Positions 34,938 to 44,364 of a stretch of DNA of 64,000 nucleotides are shown here, one piece after another. Source of the DNA: Asticcacaulis excentricus CB 48 (GTDB taxonomy: Bacteria > Pseudomonadota > Alphaproteobacteria > Caulobacterales > Caulobacteraceae); assembly GCF_000175215.2 (NCBI RefSeq), contig NC_014817.1, positions 1-64,000 on the forward strand, written 5' to 3'. The number at the start of each line of letters is the position of its first letter. Position 1 is the first letter of the stretch. Below the pieces are notes generated by a model. That model was not told the origin of the DNA and ran no database searches. It worked only from the letters and a program-made list of their open reading frames with translations. Position numbers and translations under genes: made by a program.

Positions 34938-35971
34938 GCCTTGAAACCCCGCTCATCATCGATTGCCACGGCCATTACACGACCGCGCCCGCACCTTTGC
35001 AGGTTTTCCGAGACGGGCAATTGGCGAAGATCCGCGATCCTCTGAAGCCCGATCCCAGCGGCCCGGTCATCAGCGACGACGAAATCTGCGAAAGCATCGA
35101 AAAGAACCAGTTGCGCCTGCTGAAGGAACGCGGCGCAGACATGACGATCTTTTCCCCCCGTGCCTCGGTGATGGCGCACCATATCGGCGATGAGGGCGTG
35201 TCGCAGCGCTGGACGGTTGAATGCAACAACCTGATCAAGCGGGTGGTCGATCTTTATCCGGACTACTTCATCGGGGTCTGTCAGTTACCGCAGTCGCCGG
35301 GAGTGTCACTGGAAGGTTCGATCCGGGAGTTAGAACGCTGTGTCGCCATGGGCTTTGTCGGCTGCAATCTCAATCCAGACCCGTCTGGCGGGCATTTTTC
35401 TGCGCCGCCGCTTACCGACAGATACTGGTATCCGTTTTTCGAAAAGATGGTCCAACTGGATGTGCCGGCCATGATCCACGTGTCGGGGTCATGCAATCCC
35501 GCTTTCCATGCCACGGGTGCCTATTACATCAATGCCGACACCACGGCGTTTATGCAACTCATCGAAGGCGATCTGTTCAGGGATTTTCCAACCTTACGCC
35601 TGATCATCCCTCATGGCGGTGGAGCGGTACCCTATCACTGGGGGCGTTATCGCGGATTGGCCGATATGCTGAAAAAGCCCGAGCTGCGCGAACATGTGAT
35701 GAAGAATGTTTACTTTGACACCTGCGTTTACCATCAGCCGGGTATTGACCTGCTGTTCGAGGTTATTGACACAAAAAACATTCTGTTTGGGTCGGAAATG
35801 GTCGGTGCTGTGCGCGGTATCGATCCTCAGACCGGCTTTTATTTCGATGACACAAAGCGCTACGTCGACGCCTTGGCGATTTCGCCAGAGGACAAATACA
35901 ATGTGTTCGAAGGCAATGCCCGCCGTGTCTACCCGCGTCTTGACGCAGCCCTGAAATCCAGAGGCCTGTAA
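34934..35971 (+). CDS. ligJ: 4-oxalomesaconate hydratase (LigJ, amidohydrolase fold)
   Basis: A 345-residue amidohydrolase-superfamily hydratase adding water to 4-oxalomesaconate to give 4-carboxy-4-hydroxy-2-oxoadipate. It has the N-terminal metal motif DCHGHY (HxH near residue 12), a later LIIPHGGGAVPYHWGRY segment with metal/catalytic His, and the FGSEMVGAVRGIDP segment near the C-terminus, all typical of LigJ. The ATG overlaps the stop of the DUF1932 gene. This completes the set aldolase, tautomerase and hydratase. Confidence 0.93.
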   Translation: MSLETPLIIDCHGHYTTAPAPLQVFRDGQLAKIRDPLKPDPSGPVISDDEICESIEKNQLRLLKERGADMTIFSPRASVMAHHIGDEGVSQRWTVECNNLIKRVVDLYPDYFIGVCQLPQSPGVSLEGSIRELERCVAMGFVGCNLNPDPSGGHFSAPPLTDRYWYPFFEKMVQLDVPAMIHVSGSCNPAFHATGAYYINADTTAFMQLIEGDLFRDFPTLRLIIPHGGGAVPYHWGRYRGLADMLKKPELREHVMKNVYFDTCVYHQPGIDLLFEVIDTKNILFGSEMVGAVRGIDPQTGFYFDDTKRYVDALAISPEDKYNVFEGNARRVYPRLDAALKSRGL

Positions 35972-36004
35972 GGCCAAACGAAGCTTTCCTGAGAGGAACA
36001 CAAA

Positions 36005-37576
36005 ATGATTGACCGTCGTCGTTTGATGCAGGCTACGCTTGCTGCAGGTATCTTTAGTGGCACGGCTTTACGTGCGGCATGCGCTGAGACTTCCCGTCTG
36101 GTGTTTAACGCCGACGACTTCACCGAGCTTAAAAAGACGATCACTACAGCCAAAGGCGAGAGGGTCGTAACGTATCGCTTTTATAAAGCCATTCCCTATG
36201 TCTCTGAGCCTATCGATGTTGCCTATCAGAGCCTAAATATCAGCGTTCCGGTCAGCATTGATGGCAAACGCGTGGATAGTTCGGGCTCACCCATTTTGTT
36301 CTCAAACTCCGTGGGCGGCTATATGCCCTCATCCGTCGCCGACGCTACCGGTATTGGCGGCGCGCCCATGCGCGGCCTGCCGCCAACGGGAATGCAAGCC
36401 CCACCCCAAGGCGTTGCTCCGACCGGGATAGGCGGTGAGGTTCAAAGTGGCGGGAACGCGATGATCGCCGGAGGCAAGCGCGTTTCGAATGCCGAGTTGG
36501 CGCTGGCCGCCGGGCTGACTGTTGTGGAACCTGGTGCTCGTGGGCGAACCCTCACCGATGCGGCTGGAACCTATTACGGGGTGGCCCCTGCGGCGATCGT
36601 GGATCTTAAGGCCGCCGTAAAATACGTGCGTTTTAACAAAGGCCGTATTCCAGGCGATACAGATCGAATTGTCTCTTCAGGTACAAGCGCCGGCGGTGCC
36701 TTGTCCGCCTTGCTTGGGGCGTCAGGCGACAGCCCATTGTTTGCGCCCTATCTGGAGGCCATAGGTGCAGCGGACGCCAGCGATGCGATCTTTGCTGTCG
36801 GTTCGTGGTGTCCGATCGCTGATCTTGAACACGCCGATATGGCGTATGAGTGGAACTGGGGGGCGAACCCACTCAGCACCGGCAACACAGTGGATCAGAA
36901 CCTGTCGGCTCAGTTGAAAAACGGTTTTGCGACCTACCAGTCTTCCCTGAAACTCAAGGGCCTTGGTGGCTTTGGGCCTCTAACCTCAGCCAACTATTCA
37001 GACTATCTGCTCAAAACGTATCTTCAGCCTGCCGCCACACAATATCTGGCGAAGCTATCGTCAGAGGATCGGGCCGCGTATCTCACCAGAAATCCACATA
37101 TTCGCTGGAAGGCCAATCAGGCGCGCTTTGGCTGGACCGATTTCCTGTCGCATGTCGGCGCGCGCAAAAAAGGGCTACCCGCCTTCGACGCCTTTGACCT
37201 GTCTTCGGGTGAGAACAACCTGTTTGGTCGCGATAAGACAAAGGCCAGACATTTCACGGCGTTCAGTCAAACGCATGACACCGGGAAAACGGCGATTGAC
37301 GCCGATATCCCGGCTTTGCTTGACCTAATGAACCCCATGTTTTTCATAGGAAAACCGAATGTTTCTACAGCTCAGCATTGGTGGATACGCGTCGGGACGA
37401 AGGACTCTGACACGTCACTCTCCATTGTTGGAAATCTGGCAGCGGCCCTTTCGGCAAATAAGCGGAAAGTCAATTCGGCGATGTACTGGGATGGCGGACA
37501 TGGCGCGAATGAAGACGCGGATGCGTTCGTCAAATGGGTGTCTCGTCTCAACAAAGATACCCGCATGCGCGGCTAG
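36005..37576 (+). CDS. Probable tannase (subtype B-like galloyl esterase), Tat-exported
   Basis: A 523-residue alpha/beta hydrolase. Features resemble bacterial subtype-B tannases: nucleophile Ser228 in GTSAGGALSALLGASGDSP, an acid candidate in the GTKDSDTS segment near residue 466, and His499 in GGHGAN. The N-terminus has a twin-arginine-like RRRLMQ followed by a hydrophobic run and ALRAACA, so export by Tat is likely. It sits 33 nt after ligJ with its own GAGAGGAA site, in an operon that would consume the gallate it releases. This context strongly supports galloyl esterase activity; direct family assignment is from remembered motifs. Confidence 0.8.
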   Translation: MIDRRRLMQATLAAGIFSGTALRAACAETSRLVFNADDFTELKKTITTAKGERVVTYRFYKAIPYVSEPIDVAYQSLNISVPVSIDGKRVDSSGSPILFSNSVGGYMPSSVADATGIGGAPMRGLPPTGMQAPPQGVAPTGIGGEVQSGGNAMIAGGKRVSNAELALAAGLTVVEPGARGRTLTDAAGTYYGVAPAAIVDLKAAVKYVRFNKGRIPGDTDRIVSSGTSAGGALSALLGASGDSPLFAPYLEAIGAADASDAIFAVGSWCPIADLEHADMAYEWNWGANPLSTGNTVDQNLSAQLKNGFATYQSSLKLKGLGGFGPLTSANYSDYLLKTYLQPAATQYLAKLSSEDRAAYLTRNPHIRWKANQARFGWTDFLSHVGARKKGLPAFDAFDLSSGENNLFGRDKTKARHFTAFSQTHDTGKTAIDADIPALLDLMNPMFFIGKPNVSTAQHWWIRVGTKDSDTSLSIVGNLAAALSANKRKVNSAMYWDGGHGANEDADAFVKWVSRLNKDTRMRG

Positions 37577-38078
37577 GGGCGCTGAGTTCGGTCACGAGTT
37601 GTGTCAGGCCTCTGGACTTCTGGGCGGGCGTCAGGCGCGTGAATCGCGGCGCAGGCGAAAGGGCGGGTTTGTAAACCGACCCTTTCAGGAGTTCACTTGC
37701 TTTTGCAGAAGGGGCGACTTTGGGTTTTAGAGGGCTTTCCATACTGTCCCTGCCGATGGCCATTTTAGGGTCAGAATGAAGGATGCCCTCAGACATCCAC
37801 AACCGCATGGTCACAGAGTCGTGCGAGGGGTCATTAACGTCAGCCCATTCACCCCGGACGAGCCGTCCCCAGCTAAAAGAGAACGGTCAGTGAGCGAAAA
37901 TCCTTCGTTCTCGTCAGTTCTCGCGCTCAGGTCGTCAAGGACGAATGGCTCGATGTGCCGCTCAGCCAATTTATGGTTCAGTTTGAAATATTAAGATGGC
38001 TTAGAAGGCGAGCTACTGAGATCAATCTCCTGAAAAGTGAGTCGAACCCGACAGAAAAAAAACGACAGGAGAATTTTC
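37577..38078. other. Intergenic region between tannase and chemoreceptor genes
   Basis: No convincing complete gene. A 3' reading frame (about 37876-38085) encodes KDEWLDVPLSQFMVQFEILR-like sequence and ends overlapping the chemoreceptor start, but it has no good start and may be a gene relic. Reverse-strand frames near 37550-37810 look like chance ORFs. Confidence 0.4.
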
Positions 38079-39443
38079 ATGAGTGAGGCAACAAAATTCG
38101 ATGCCAGGGCAGTTGCTATTGAGCTGGCATTTTTTGAAATCTCCTCAGGTGTTGGAGAAGTTCTTCGAGAGCACAAATCTTACATCATGCACATGCTTCC
38201 TACGGTTCTAGATGAATTCTACGATCATGTGAAAAAATTTGCAGAAATCAGATCCTTCTTCAATTCTGATGACCATATAGCTCACGCAAAACAAAAACAG
38301 ATTGAACATTGGGAAATCATAACTGATGGAAAATTCGACGATAGCTATTTTAGTTCTGTGAATAAAATTGGAGACGTTCACAATAAAATAGGACTACAGC
38401 CGAAATGGTACATTGGCGGTTACAGTTTTCTTTTGACCAACCTTATCAGCAGTATCAATGAGACAAACCCACTACCCTGGAAGCGGGATAAGTTAAATGC
38501 AGTGCAGAGGCAGGCTCTATCCAGCGCAATCACCAGGGCGGTGATGATGGATATGAATTTCGCGATAGGTGTATACATCGCCGCTGGTGAAAGTGACCGT
38601 CGCGATATGCTTGCCAAGATTGCTCTGGACTTCGAACAATCCGTGGCCGCTATGAGTAATCGTGTTATGGAGTCTGCCGATAAAATTAGCAAGTCATCTG
38701 ATGCGATTGAAGAGCATGCTAGTAAGGCCGCAAATCGTGTTCGTGATGTTGTTGGCACATCAAAAAATACATCTCATAGCGTGAACACAATCGCCATATC
38801 TACCGAGGAATTGTCAGGTGCTATAGGCGAGATTGCAAGACAAGCCGCTGATGCATCCACAGCGACAAATAACGCGAAGTTGGACGCCGATCGCACGTCG
38901 TCTCAAATTGAAGACCTGTCAATTGCGGCACAAAAAATCGGCGACGTGGTGGCTCTTATCAACAATATTGCCGCTAAAACCAATTTGCTTGCGTTAAATG
39001 CGACCATAGAGGCGGCAAGAGCGGGAGACGCTGGGAAAGGCTTCGCAGTGGTGGCGTCTGAGGTCAAACAGCTTGCCAATCAGACCGCAACCGCGACCTC
39101 CACGATTTCGGAACAGGTCAATGGCATTCAGGAATCAACGGTGGCCGCAGTGACTGCCATGAAGCGGATATCCGCTCTAATTGGAGGCCTTGACGGAATC
39201 GCCACTGCAATCGCGGCAGCGGTTGAGGAGCAGGGGGCCGCAACACGTGATATCACGGCAAACATTCAAAAATCAGCGGCAGGCACCCAAGAGGTCGTCA
39301 CCCAAATTGGTGACGTCGCGAACGCAAACGAGGAGGTTTTCGGCTCAGCAAAGGAGCTACAGTCGGCTTCTTCATACCTAATCGGGACGAGCACCGCGCT
39401 TCGGGAAGAGGTGGACAGATTTCTGCGCAAGGTGCGCGCGTAG
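38079..39443 (+). CDS. Soluble globin-coupled chemotaxis receptor (protoglobin-MCP)
   Basis: A 454-residue methyl-accepting chemotaxis protein without transmembrane segments. The N-terminal globin-coupled sensor domain (residues 15-170) has KIGDVHNKIGLQPKWYIGGY, where His101 is the expected proximal haem ligand. The C-terminal signalling hairpin (about 210-450) carries the conserved NLLALNATIEAARAG tip. It should bind haem and sense oxygen or related gases, acting through CheA/CheW encoded elsewhere. AGGAG precedes the ATG. Its GC content is lower than that of the surrounding catabolic genes. A second receptor of the same type is at 44.4-45.7 kb. Confidence 0.92.
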   Translation: MSEATKFDARAVAIELAFFEISSGVGEVLREHKSYIMHMLPTVLDEFYDHVKKFAEIRSFFNSDDHIAHAKQKQIEHWEIITDGKFDDSYFSSVNKIGDVHNKIGLQPKWYIGGYSFLLTNLISSINETNPLPWKRDKLNAVQRQALSSAITRAVMMDMNFAIGVYIAAGESDRRDMLAKIALDFEQSVAAMSNRVMESADKISKSSDAIEEHASKAANRVRDVVGTSKNTSHSVNTIAISTEELSGAIGEIARQAADASTATNNAKLDADRTSSQIEDLSIAAQKIGDVVALINNIAAKTNLLALNATIEAARAGDAGKGFAVVASEVKQLANQTATATSTISEQVNGIQESTVAAVTAMKRISALIGGLDGIATAIAAAVEEQGAATRDITANIQKSAAGTQEVVTQIGDVANANEEVFGSAKELQSASSYLIGTSTALREEVDRFLRKVRA

Positions 39444-39474
39444 TTACGCGGTAGTAAGCGAGGAGGCGAGGCGT

Positions 39475-39756
39475 GTGACCTTCATACTTTTAGACGACTG
39501 CATTATCGACCAGACGGTTGAGCCTCCTGGCCGTTATCCCTTGCGCGAAGTTGTTGATCCCTACTGCCTAGAATACAGCGTTTCCCTTCTAACAGATGAG
39601 AAGCGCCGAGCCATTTTTGAAGCAATCGGATCAGAGGCTCTCGCTGAGGGGTTGGAGAGGATCTATGCGGCCGCTGGGTCGTTCGATGAAGGCGAAGCCG
39701 CGCAAACTATTCGACTGGCGGAATGGCATTTATACAATGCGCACTGGGCGGGCTGA
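39475..39756 (+). CDS. Small protein of unknown function downstream of globin-MCP
   Basis: A 93-residue soluble acidic protein starting with GTG after a good AGGAGG site, 31 nt after the chemoreceptor stop. The C-terminal half is helical and Ala/Glu-rich (SEALAEGLERIYAAAGS). No family is recognised. Location suggests co-transcription with, and perhaps modulation of, the receptor. Confidence 0.65.
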   Translation: MTFILLDDCIIDQTVEPPGRYPLREVVDPYCLEYSVSLLTDEKRRAIFEAIGSEALAEGLERIYAAAGSFDEGEAAQTIRLAEWHLYNAHWAG

Positions 39757-40175
39757 CAGCATTATGTAATTACTCATTTATTATTTATTTTATAGGTGAG
39801 GTTGATGGTTTATTCGAAAGGTTCCCGGATCGATACAAAGGAACCTTTGCCGGCGAGGTATGGCAGCTGCGTAGATTTAAGGCCGCGTCCACGCGGGCGT
39901 CCAGTACTATGGCGCTCCGGGTTATGTCGATGTCTTGGCTGGGATCCAATGACCTCAATAAACAGACATAATAAGGGCACCCAATGTTTTCCACTTGGCC
40001 CAATAATAGGTTCGGCGCGAATTCCGCCAACGCGCAGGTTTTTTAGTGGACACTTGCCTGTTGCAGAATCTCGCGGCGCCGGAAAAGTCATTTTGTTGCA
40101 TGACCTTGTGGAGTGAGATATCTCCGGTATTCGACAAATTGTCGTATCGCGACTTTTTTCAGAATTGGCCATGAG
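39757..40175. other. Intergenic region upstream of LytTR gene
   Basis: About 420 bp, AT-rich at the left end, with no supportable gene. One frame contains a short tail-like piece (YYGAPGYVDVLAGIQ then stop, about 39895-39949) that could be a gene relic. Confidence 0.4.
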
Positions 40176-41108
40176 ATGCAGACACCAAATCAGTCGAGTA
40201 GGTTTGACGTTGTCCTGATCACCGGCAAGACCGTTAGTCTGTCACGGCTGGAAGTGACATCCGTATTTCTTCACCCGTGGATACTTCTTACCTATTCGGC
40301 GCTATCGCTGATAACCGTAGCGATGAACCAACAACCCTGGACACAAGGCATGCCCCTTTGGCTGCGGGTAGCCATTTACTTCTTATCCAGCGTTGTCGGA
40401 CTGTCTGTAGCATGGATGACGCTTATAGCGCTGTCTTGGACGGTCGCCGGTAGGATTTTGCGCAGAGTTCCGTCAATCATTTTTGATCTGACCGGCGCTT
40501 TTGCGAGCCTGTTGACAACATATTGTTTGGTGATCTTTCAAAAAAGGTCAATAAATATTTTTAGCATATCAAGTGTATTTATATATGTTTTCTACATTGT
40601 TATAATTGTACATGTAAGCATTTTTTTGTGGTCTGTTATTATCCCGAAAATTCTTCTCGAAATACGCTCTCGGGACAATTTTTTGGCACTAAAACCGATC
40701 GATGAGGTCGTCGAGACCGATGAAACGGCCAAACATGAAGCGTCTGTTCCTCCGGTGCAAAATAGTAGCGATGAAAATAGAACAGTCGTGGTTGGAAACT
40801 CAAGGATACTGCTTACCTCCATTCAGCACATAAGTGCCGAGGGTAACTACGTCAGAGTTCATACTAGCAATTCAAGTTATTTTGAGGCAGCCACCATGAA
40901 GATGGTTCTGTCGCAAGTTCCAGTCAATCTCGGACTGCGTACCCACAGAAGCCATTGGGTATCCTATTCAGCTATCCATAGCGTGGAAAGCGATGGCCGC
41001 ACTTTGAAAGTTAACCTAACTTCGGGTGTCCAAGTGCCCGTATCGAGAAGCAACTTGGGCCGCGTAAAAAGACTCGCTAGCCCTGACAACACAGTTGAGT
41101 GTAAATAA
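40176..41108 (+). CDS. Membrane-bound LytTR-type DNA-binding regulator
   Basis: A 310-residue protein with about four hydrophobic segments in residues 25-160 (for example LHPWILLTYSALSLITVAM and VFIYVFYIVIIVHVSIFLW) and a C-terminal LytTR DNA-binding domain (about 205-300; ILLTSIQHISAEGNYVRVHT, and LGLRTHRSHWVSYSAIHSV). There is no receiver domain, so it is not a standard response regulator. Membrane-anchored LytTR proteins usually respond to a partner membrane protein; none is evident here. The ATG at 40176 is favoured since the upstream residues are not conserved-looking. Confidence 0.85.
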   Translation: MQTPNQSSRFDVVLITGKTVSLSRLEVTSVFLHPWILLTYSALSLITVAMNQQPWTQGMPLWLRVAIYFLSSVVGLSVAWMTLIALSWTVAGRILRRVPSIIFDLTGAFASLLTTYCLVIFQKRSINIFSISSVFIYVFYIVIIVHVSIFLWSVIIPKILLEIRSRDNFLALKPIDEVVETDETAKHEASVPPVQNSSDENRTVVVGNSRILLTSIQHISAEGNYVRVHTSNSSYFEAATMKMVLSQVPVNLGLRTHRSHWVSYSAIHSVESDGRTLKVNLTSGVQVPVSRSNLGRVKRLASPDNTVECK

Positions 41109-41177
41109 CGGGCATGTATTCAGGTCTCAACACCCACGACGCAACCACGGATCAGCATTTGACCTCAGCCTTGCGAT

Positions 41178-41366
41178 TAGAGCGGGATGATTTTAGGTGG
41201 AAACGGTTTAGCCCTTTAGCGCCTCCCCTGATTTGGCTTCGCCGAACTTCGTTTCAGGGGAGGGTGGCGCGCAGCGCCGGGTGGGGTTAAAGCAGGGGGA
41301 GTTAACCCCACCGTCTTTGACACCTGAGCGGCGTCAAATCCACCTCCCCTGAAATCAGGGGAGGTG
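41178..41366. repeat. Cluster of palindromic intergenic repeats
   Basis: Contains a TAGAGCGGGATGATTTTA element (41178-41202) that recurs at 50694-50718 with one mismatch. It also has inverted arms GTGGGGTTAA/TTAACCCCAC (41281-41290 and 41301-41310) and a perfect 12-bp hairpin CACCTCCCCTGA-AA-TCAGGGGAGGTG-type (41341-41366). The CCTCCCCTGA sequence also occurs near 41222. These are REP-like elements of the kind common in alphaproteobacterial intergenic DNA. The rest of 41109-41525 holds no gene. Confidence 0.7.
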
Positions 41367-41525
41367 CTTGAATTACGATTCCATCAAAAGTCATACCGAT
41401 CTAGACAACCCCATCACTTACTTTCTGAAAACTCCAGTCTTAAATGGCCTCGATTTTCGGGGGAGCAGTTCAACAAAAATGGCGCTCCCTGAAAGAGTGC
41501 GGTCTTGTTTTGGGATCGGTGGACC

Positions 41526-41870
41526 TTAGCGGCTCAGGATAATCGCGGTGATGATACCGGTCGCGCCCGAAGCCAAGACATAGCGGTTATCAACCTTGCG
41601 CCATTCGTAGCCTTTGGGCGGCTTCGACAGGCCCCGGACTTTGCGGTAATCGACTGCGCGACCACGCTGCCAGTCGATGTAGGCGACGTGTCCCCCTTTA
41701 CGGAAATCGGACTTCGTGTGCCAGCCGCGATTATCGCGGTCACTACGGTCGTCCTTGCGGGCAGCCTGTGTACGGCTGTCGTTGTGTTGCGGCTGAGCGA
41801 CAGCCATATTGGCGGTGGCCAGCGAGGTTGCCATCATCAGCAGGATGGAAGCGGATACGATGCGTTTCAT
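41526..41870 (-). CDS. RcnB-like periplasmic protein
   Basis: A 114-residue exported protein: signal peptide ending MAVAQ, a charged Asp/Arg-rich linker, then the RcnB-type (YYGM/KxxRGL) segment AVDYRKVRGLSKPPKGYEWRKVDNRYVL and a hydrophobic C-terminal tail. RcnB takes part in nickel/cobalt homeostasis in E. coli; many alphaproteobacterial homologues have unknown roles. AAGGAG precedes the ATG at 41870. About 340 bp upstream (41871-42211) has no other gene. Confidence 0.8.
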   Translation of the reverse strand: MKRIVSASILLMMATSLATANMAVAQPQHNDSRTQAARKDDRSDRDNRGWHTKSDFRKGGHVAYIDWQRGRAVDYRKVRGLSKPPKGYEWRKVDNRYVLASGATGIITAIILSR

Positions 41871-42211
41871 AACGGGGCTCCTTTTGGTTAGGTCCTTTCG
41901 ACCTCCCCAGAATGCGTTTCGTGCGCTGAACTCTACATGAATGATTAAAGGTATCAGTGTGTTGTTTATGTAATAGTAGTGAAATGCTGTCGTAATCTCG
42001 CCATCGCGTATAAAAGCCGACATTTCTCATTTGAGCGCCTTATTGTTGGCCCAATGGCGATAGGACAACCGGACGCCCACACCCGAAATTCCTGACAGAC
42101 CCGAGCCCGGGTCGAGGTCTTCGATTATGTCGAACGAGCGTCATTCGACGCTTGGCTATGGCCGCATAGCTGCCGGCCTAAATGCGGCGCAGTCTGATCT
42201 GCGTCCTTGAA

Positions 42212-43198
42212 TCAATCTGATTGATTGCGTTCGTCATCGATCCTTTTTTTAAGCGTGCATGCCGTAATCCCCATTCTTCGGGAAAAGGCCCTCGAAAATG
42301 AGGTTACGTTCTTGTAGCCAACCCTGGTAGCAACGACAGCGATGGAGAGGTCTTTTCCGCCATCCTGGATCAATCTCACGGCCGCTTTCACGCGATGGTT
42401 TTCAATTGTTGCTGACACACCCGCCTCGACATCAAACAGTCGGTAAAGAGCCGCTCGAGATAGTCCCATCTGCCTCGCAATGGAGCCCGGCCCTAAACTG
42501 GGATTCGAGAGATTGTCCTCTATAAACTGGTAAACGCGCTGTTTAAGCGCGAGGGCAGAGAATCTGGCGAATGAGCCCTGGGCAACTTTTTCCGCGACCA
42601 CTCGGGTAACCAGCTTGATGAGGGCGGTAGCAAAATGACGACTGGCTGACATTGTCAGTATAGGGAGGATACGGTCGATCATACCGAGATAAGCCGACAG
42701 GCCAGATCCCGCGGCGGCAAGCTCGCCATTGACAAGACCGTCCATTTGCCCGGCTATCCCCCCAAAACGCTGGCGGGGGATATAGACAATAATGACATCC
42801 GAACCTGTCATTTCGTGAGGAATCGGATGCGGCAGGGAGTGCAGGGACACGGAACCGAACGCTTCGTGTGCCAATCTTTCTGTCTCAGCCTCAGGGCGGG
42901 ACTCGAGGACATCCTGCGGGGGTAAAACCATGTAGAGGTAATAGTGATCTGTGGTGTGGCTCCTCACGTGCCTTTGGAACGACCGACCGAGATTTTGTCC
43001 GCGGCAAAACACAAGATCGCCAATCTCCCAGGCTATAAGTTGAAAAGGTCGAGTCAGAGCATCGGCCGACTGAACGCCGTCATCTGTACGCTCGTCCAAC
43101 GTGTTGCGGCTGATATGCCGGCTAGGCGAAGCCGAGGTGCTCCCGCCTTTCACGACGATAACCGGTTTCACTATCTCGTCCACGTGCTTTCTTATCAT
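42212..43198 (-). CDS. AraC-family transcriptional regulator
   Basis: A 328-residue regulator with a C-terminal AraC/XylS double HTH (about residues 225-320: SNPSLGPGSIARQMGLSRAALYRLF and IAVVATRVGYKNVTSFSRAFSRRMG) and an N-terminal AraC-binding-like domain (about 40-200). It is next to a second, more diverged AraC-type gene on the same strand, and the two share the general layout. Targets are unknown. Confidence 0.87.
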   Translation of the reverse strand: MIRKHVDEIVKPVIVVKGGSTSASPSRHISRNTLDERTDDGVQSADALTRPFQLIAWEIGDLVFCRGQNLGRSFQRHVRSHTTDHYYLYMVLPPQDVLESRPEAETERLAHEAFGSVSLHSLPHPIPHEMTGSDVIIVYIPRQRFGGIAGQMDGLVNGELAAAGSGLSAYLGMIDRILPILTMSASRHFATALIKLVTRVVAEKVAQGSFARFSALALKQRVYQFIEDNLSNPSLGPGSIARQMGLSRAALYRLFDVEAGVSATIENHRVKAAVRLIQDGGKDLSIAVVATRVGYKNVTSFSRAFSRRMGITACTLKKRIDDERNQSD

Positions 43199-43222
43199 CT
43201 TAATGTATCTCCAATTATTTTA

Positions 43223-44230
43223 TTAAATGACTGGAAATTCTAGAGACTTTTTAATCAGTAACTGAAATGAAATTTGTGCTTTTTCTTTTGGTTCCGGTTG
43301 AAATGACGCATCTTTATCAAGAAGGCAGTCGCAGTACTTATTGCTGAATTCTAAGAGTTGCTTTGAGTCGCGAAGCCCTATTTTTTTGGCTTCTAAATGA
43401 AGGTGTGTGTGGGGGCCCATGTCGCGAATTCGGCGCGCCGCCATAACGCCTCGTAATTGATTGACATATTTAGTAACGCCACCCTCTGGCTCAAACAGGC
43501 GGTAGAGGGTTGTTTTGGACAATTTAAATTTTGAAACCAATGTTCCAAAACTCAGATGATTATCTGAAATATTCTGAACCAGATAATCACGTATAGTGGC
43601 CTTCACAGAAGTCGGGCTCACGAAATTGCTCTCACCCACACGTCGATTGTCTTCGGCATATGCTGATAATATATCTCTGATTAAAAAGAAGAAGTGCTTT
43701 AGGTCTGTTGCGCCAGATCCTCTGGCCGCGTCCACGAGTGATTTTAGCACGTCAAAAAGCAGGTCTCGGTAGGGGGACCGTATCGGTTGGCCTAACAGAC
43801 CGTCCAGGGACCCGCTCAAAGCGGTGAAAAAATCTCTGCGGATATACAGCACGGATCGCGCCCCTCCCGTCGAAGTTGCCCAATAGGGATGGGAGAGGGA
43901 GAGAAGGTGCACCGAATGAGGAACCGTTTCGAAGGCTTTATATACGCCATCCGCAATCAGGCATTTCACCGTTGCGTTCTCGCTATGACTGAAAACCAAA
44001 AGATAATGATCCAGGGAGGAGGACTCAGCCAGGCGCCGTGATCGTCTATAGATCATTGGCGGTAACCGCTCTTCGACCAGCACGAAGCTTCCAAAGCTGA
44101 CGACATCCGCAATAAGTGCATTATCGTCGTCAGGCATCTCTACTTGCTCAACAAGAATGTTTCCGCTGAAATATCGCGACATGAGCGATTGCGGTATAAT
44201 ATTATTTGAGCCGCCGATGATGTTGGACAA
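43223..44230 (-). CDS. Divergent AraC-like regulator
   Basis: A 335-residue protein related in plan to its neighbour: sensor-like region (about 30-215), then an AraC-type first HTH (SFGTLVSKFKLSKTTLYRLF). The second HTH (MGPHTHLHLEAKKIGLRDSKQLLEFSNKYCDCL) is degenerate, so DNA binding may be altered. The frame starts with TTG; an ATG at 44182 is an alternative. Base composition is lower in GC than the island genes, hinting at transfer or relaxed constraint. Confidence 0.75.
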   Translation of the reverse strand: MSNIIGGSNNIIPQSLMSRYFSGNILVEQVEMPDDDNALIADVVSFGSFVLVEERLPPMIYRRSRRLAESSSLDHYLLVFSHSENATVKCLIADGVYKAFETVPHSVHLLSLSHPYWATSTGGARSVLYIRRDFFTALSGSLDGLLGQPIRSPYRDLLFDVLKSLVDAARGSGATDLKHFFFLIRDILSAYAEDNRRVGESNFVSPTSVKATIRDYLVQNISDNHLSFGTLVSKFKLSKTTLYRLFEPEGGVTKYVNQLRGVMAARRIRDMGPHTHLHLEAKKIGLRDSKQLLEFSNKYCDCLLDKDASFQPEPKEKAQISFQLLIKKSLEFPVI

Positions 44231-44364
44231 AGCACACTTTCCCCGAAAGTCGGATTTTTTAGATATATTGATTTCAGTTGCGCGCAGATGGTTCCTAGAA
44301 TCACGAATTCAAGGCCTCCTTTCCATTTTATTTTTAAAAATGTGCGAAAAGACCTTTGCTGAAC

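Noticed and set aside
37548..37814. 88-codon reverse frame after the tannase gene
   Set aside because: Overlaps the end of the tannase gene and shows no recognised feature; possible chance ORF.
37876..38085. Frame with protein-like KDEWLDVPLSQ sequence ending at the globin-MCP start
   Set aside because: No good start codon or ribosome site; kept only as a possible relic.
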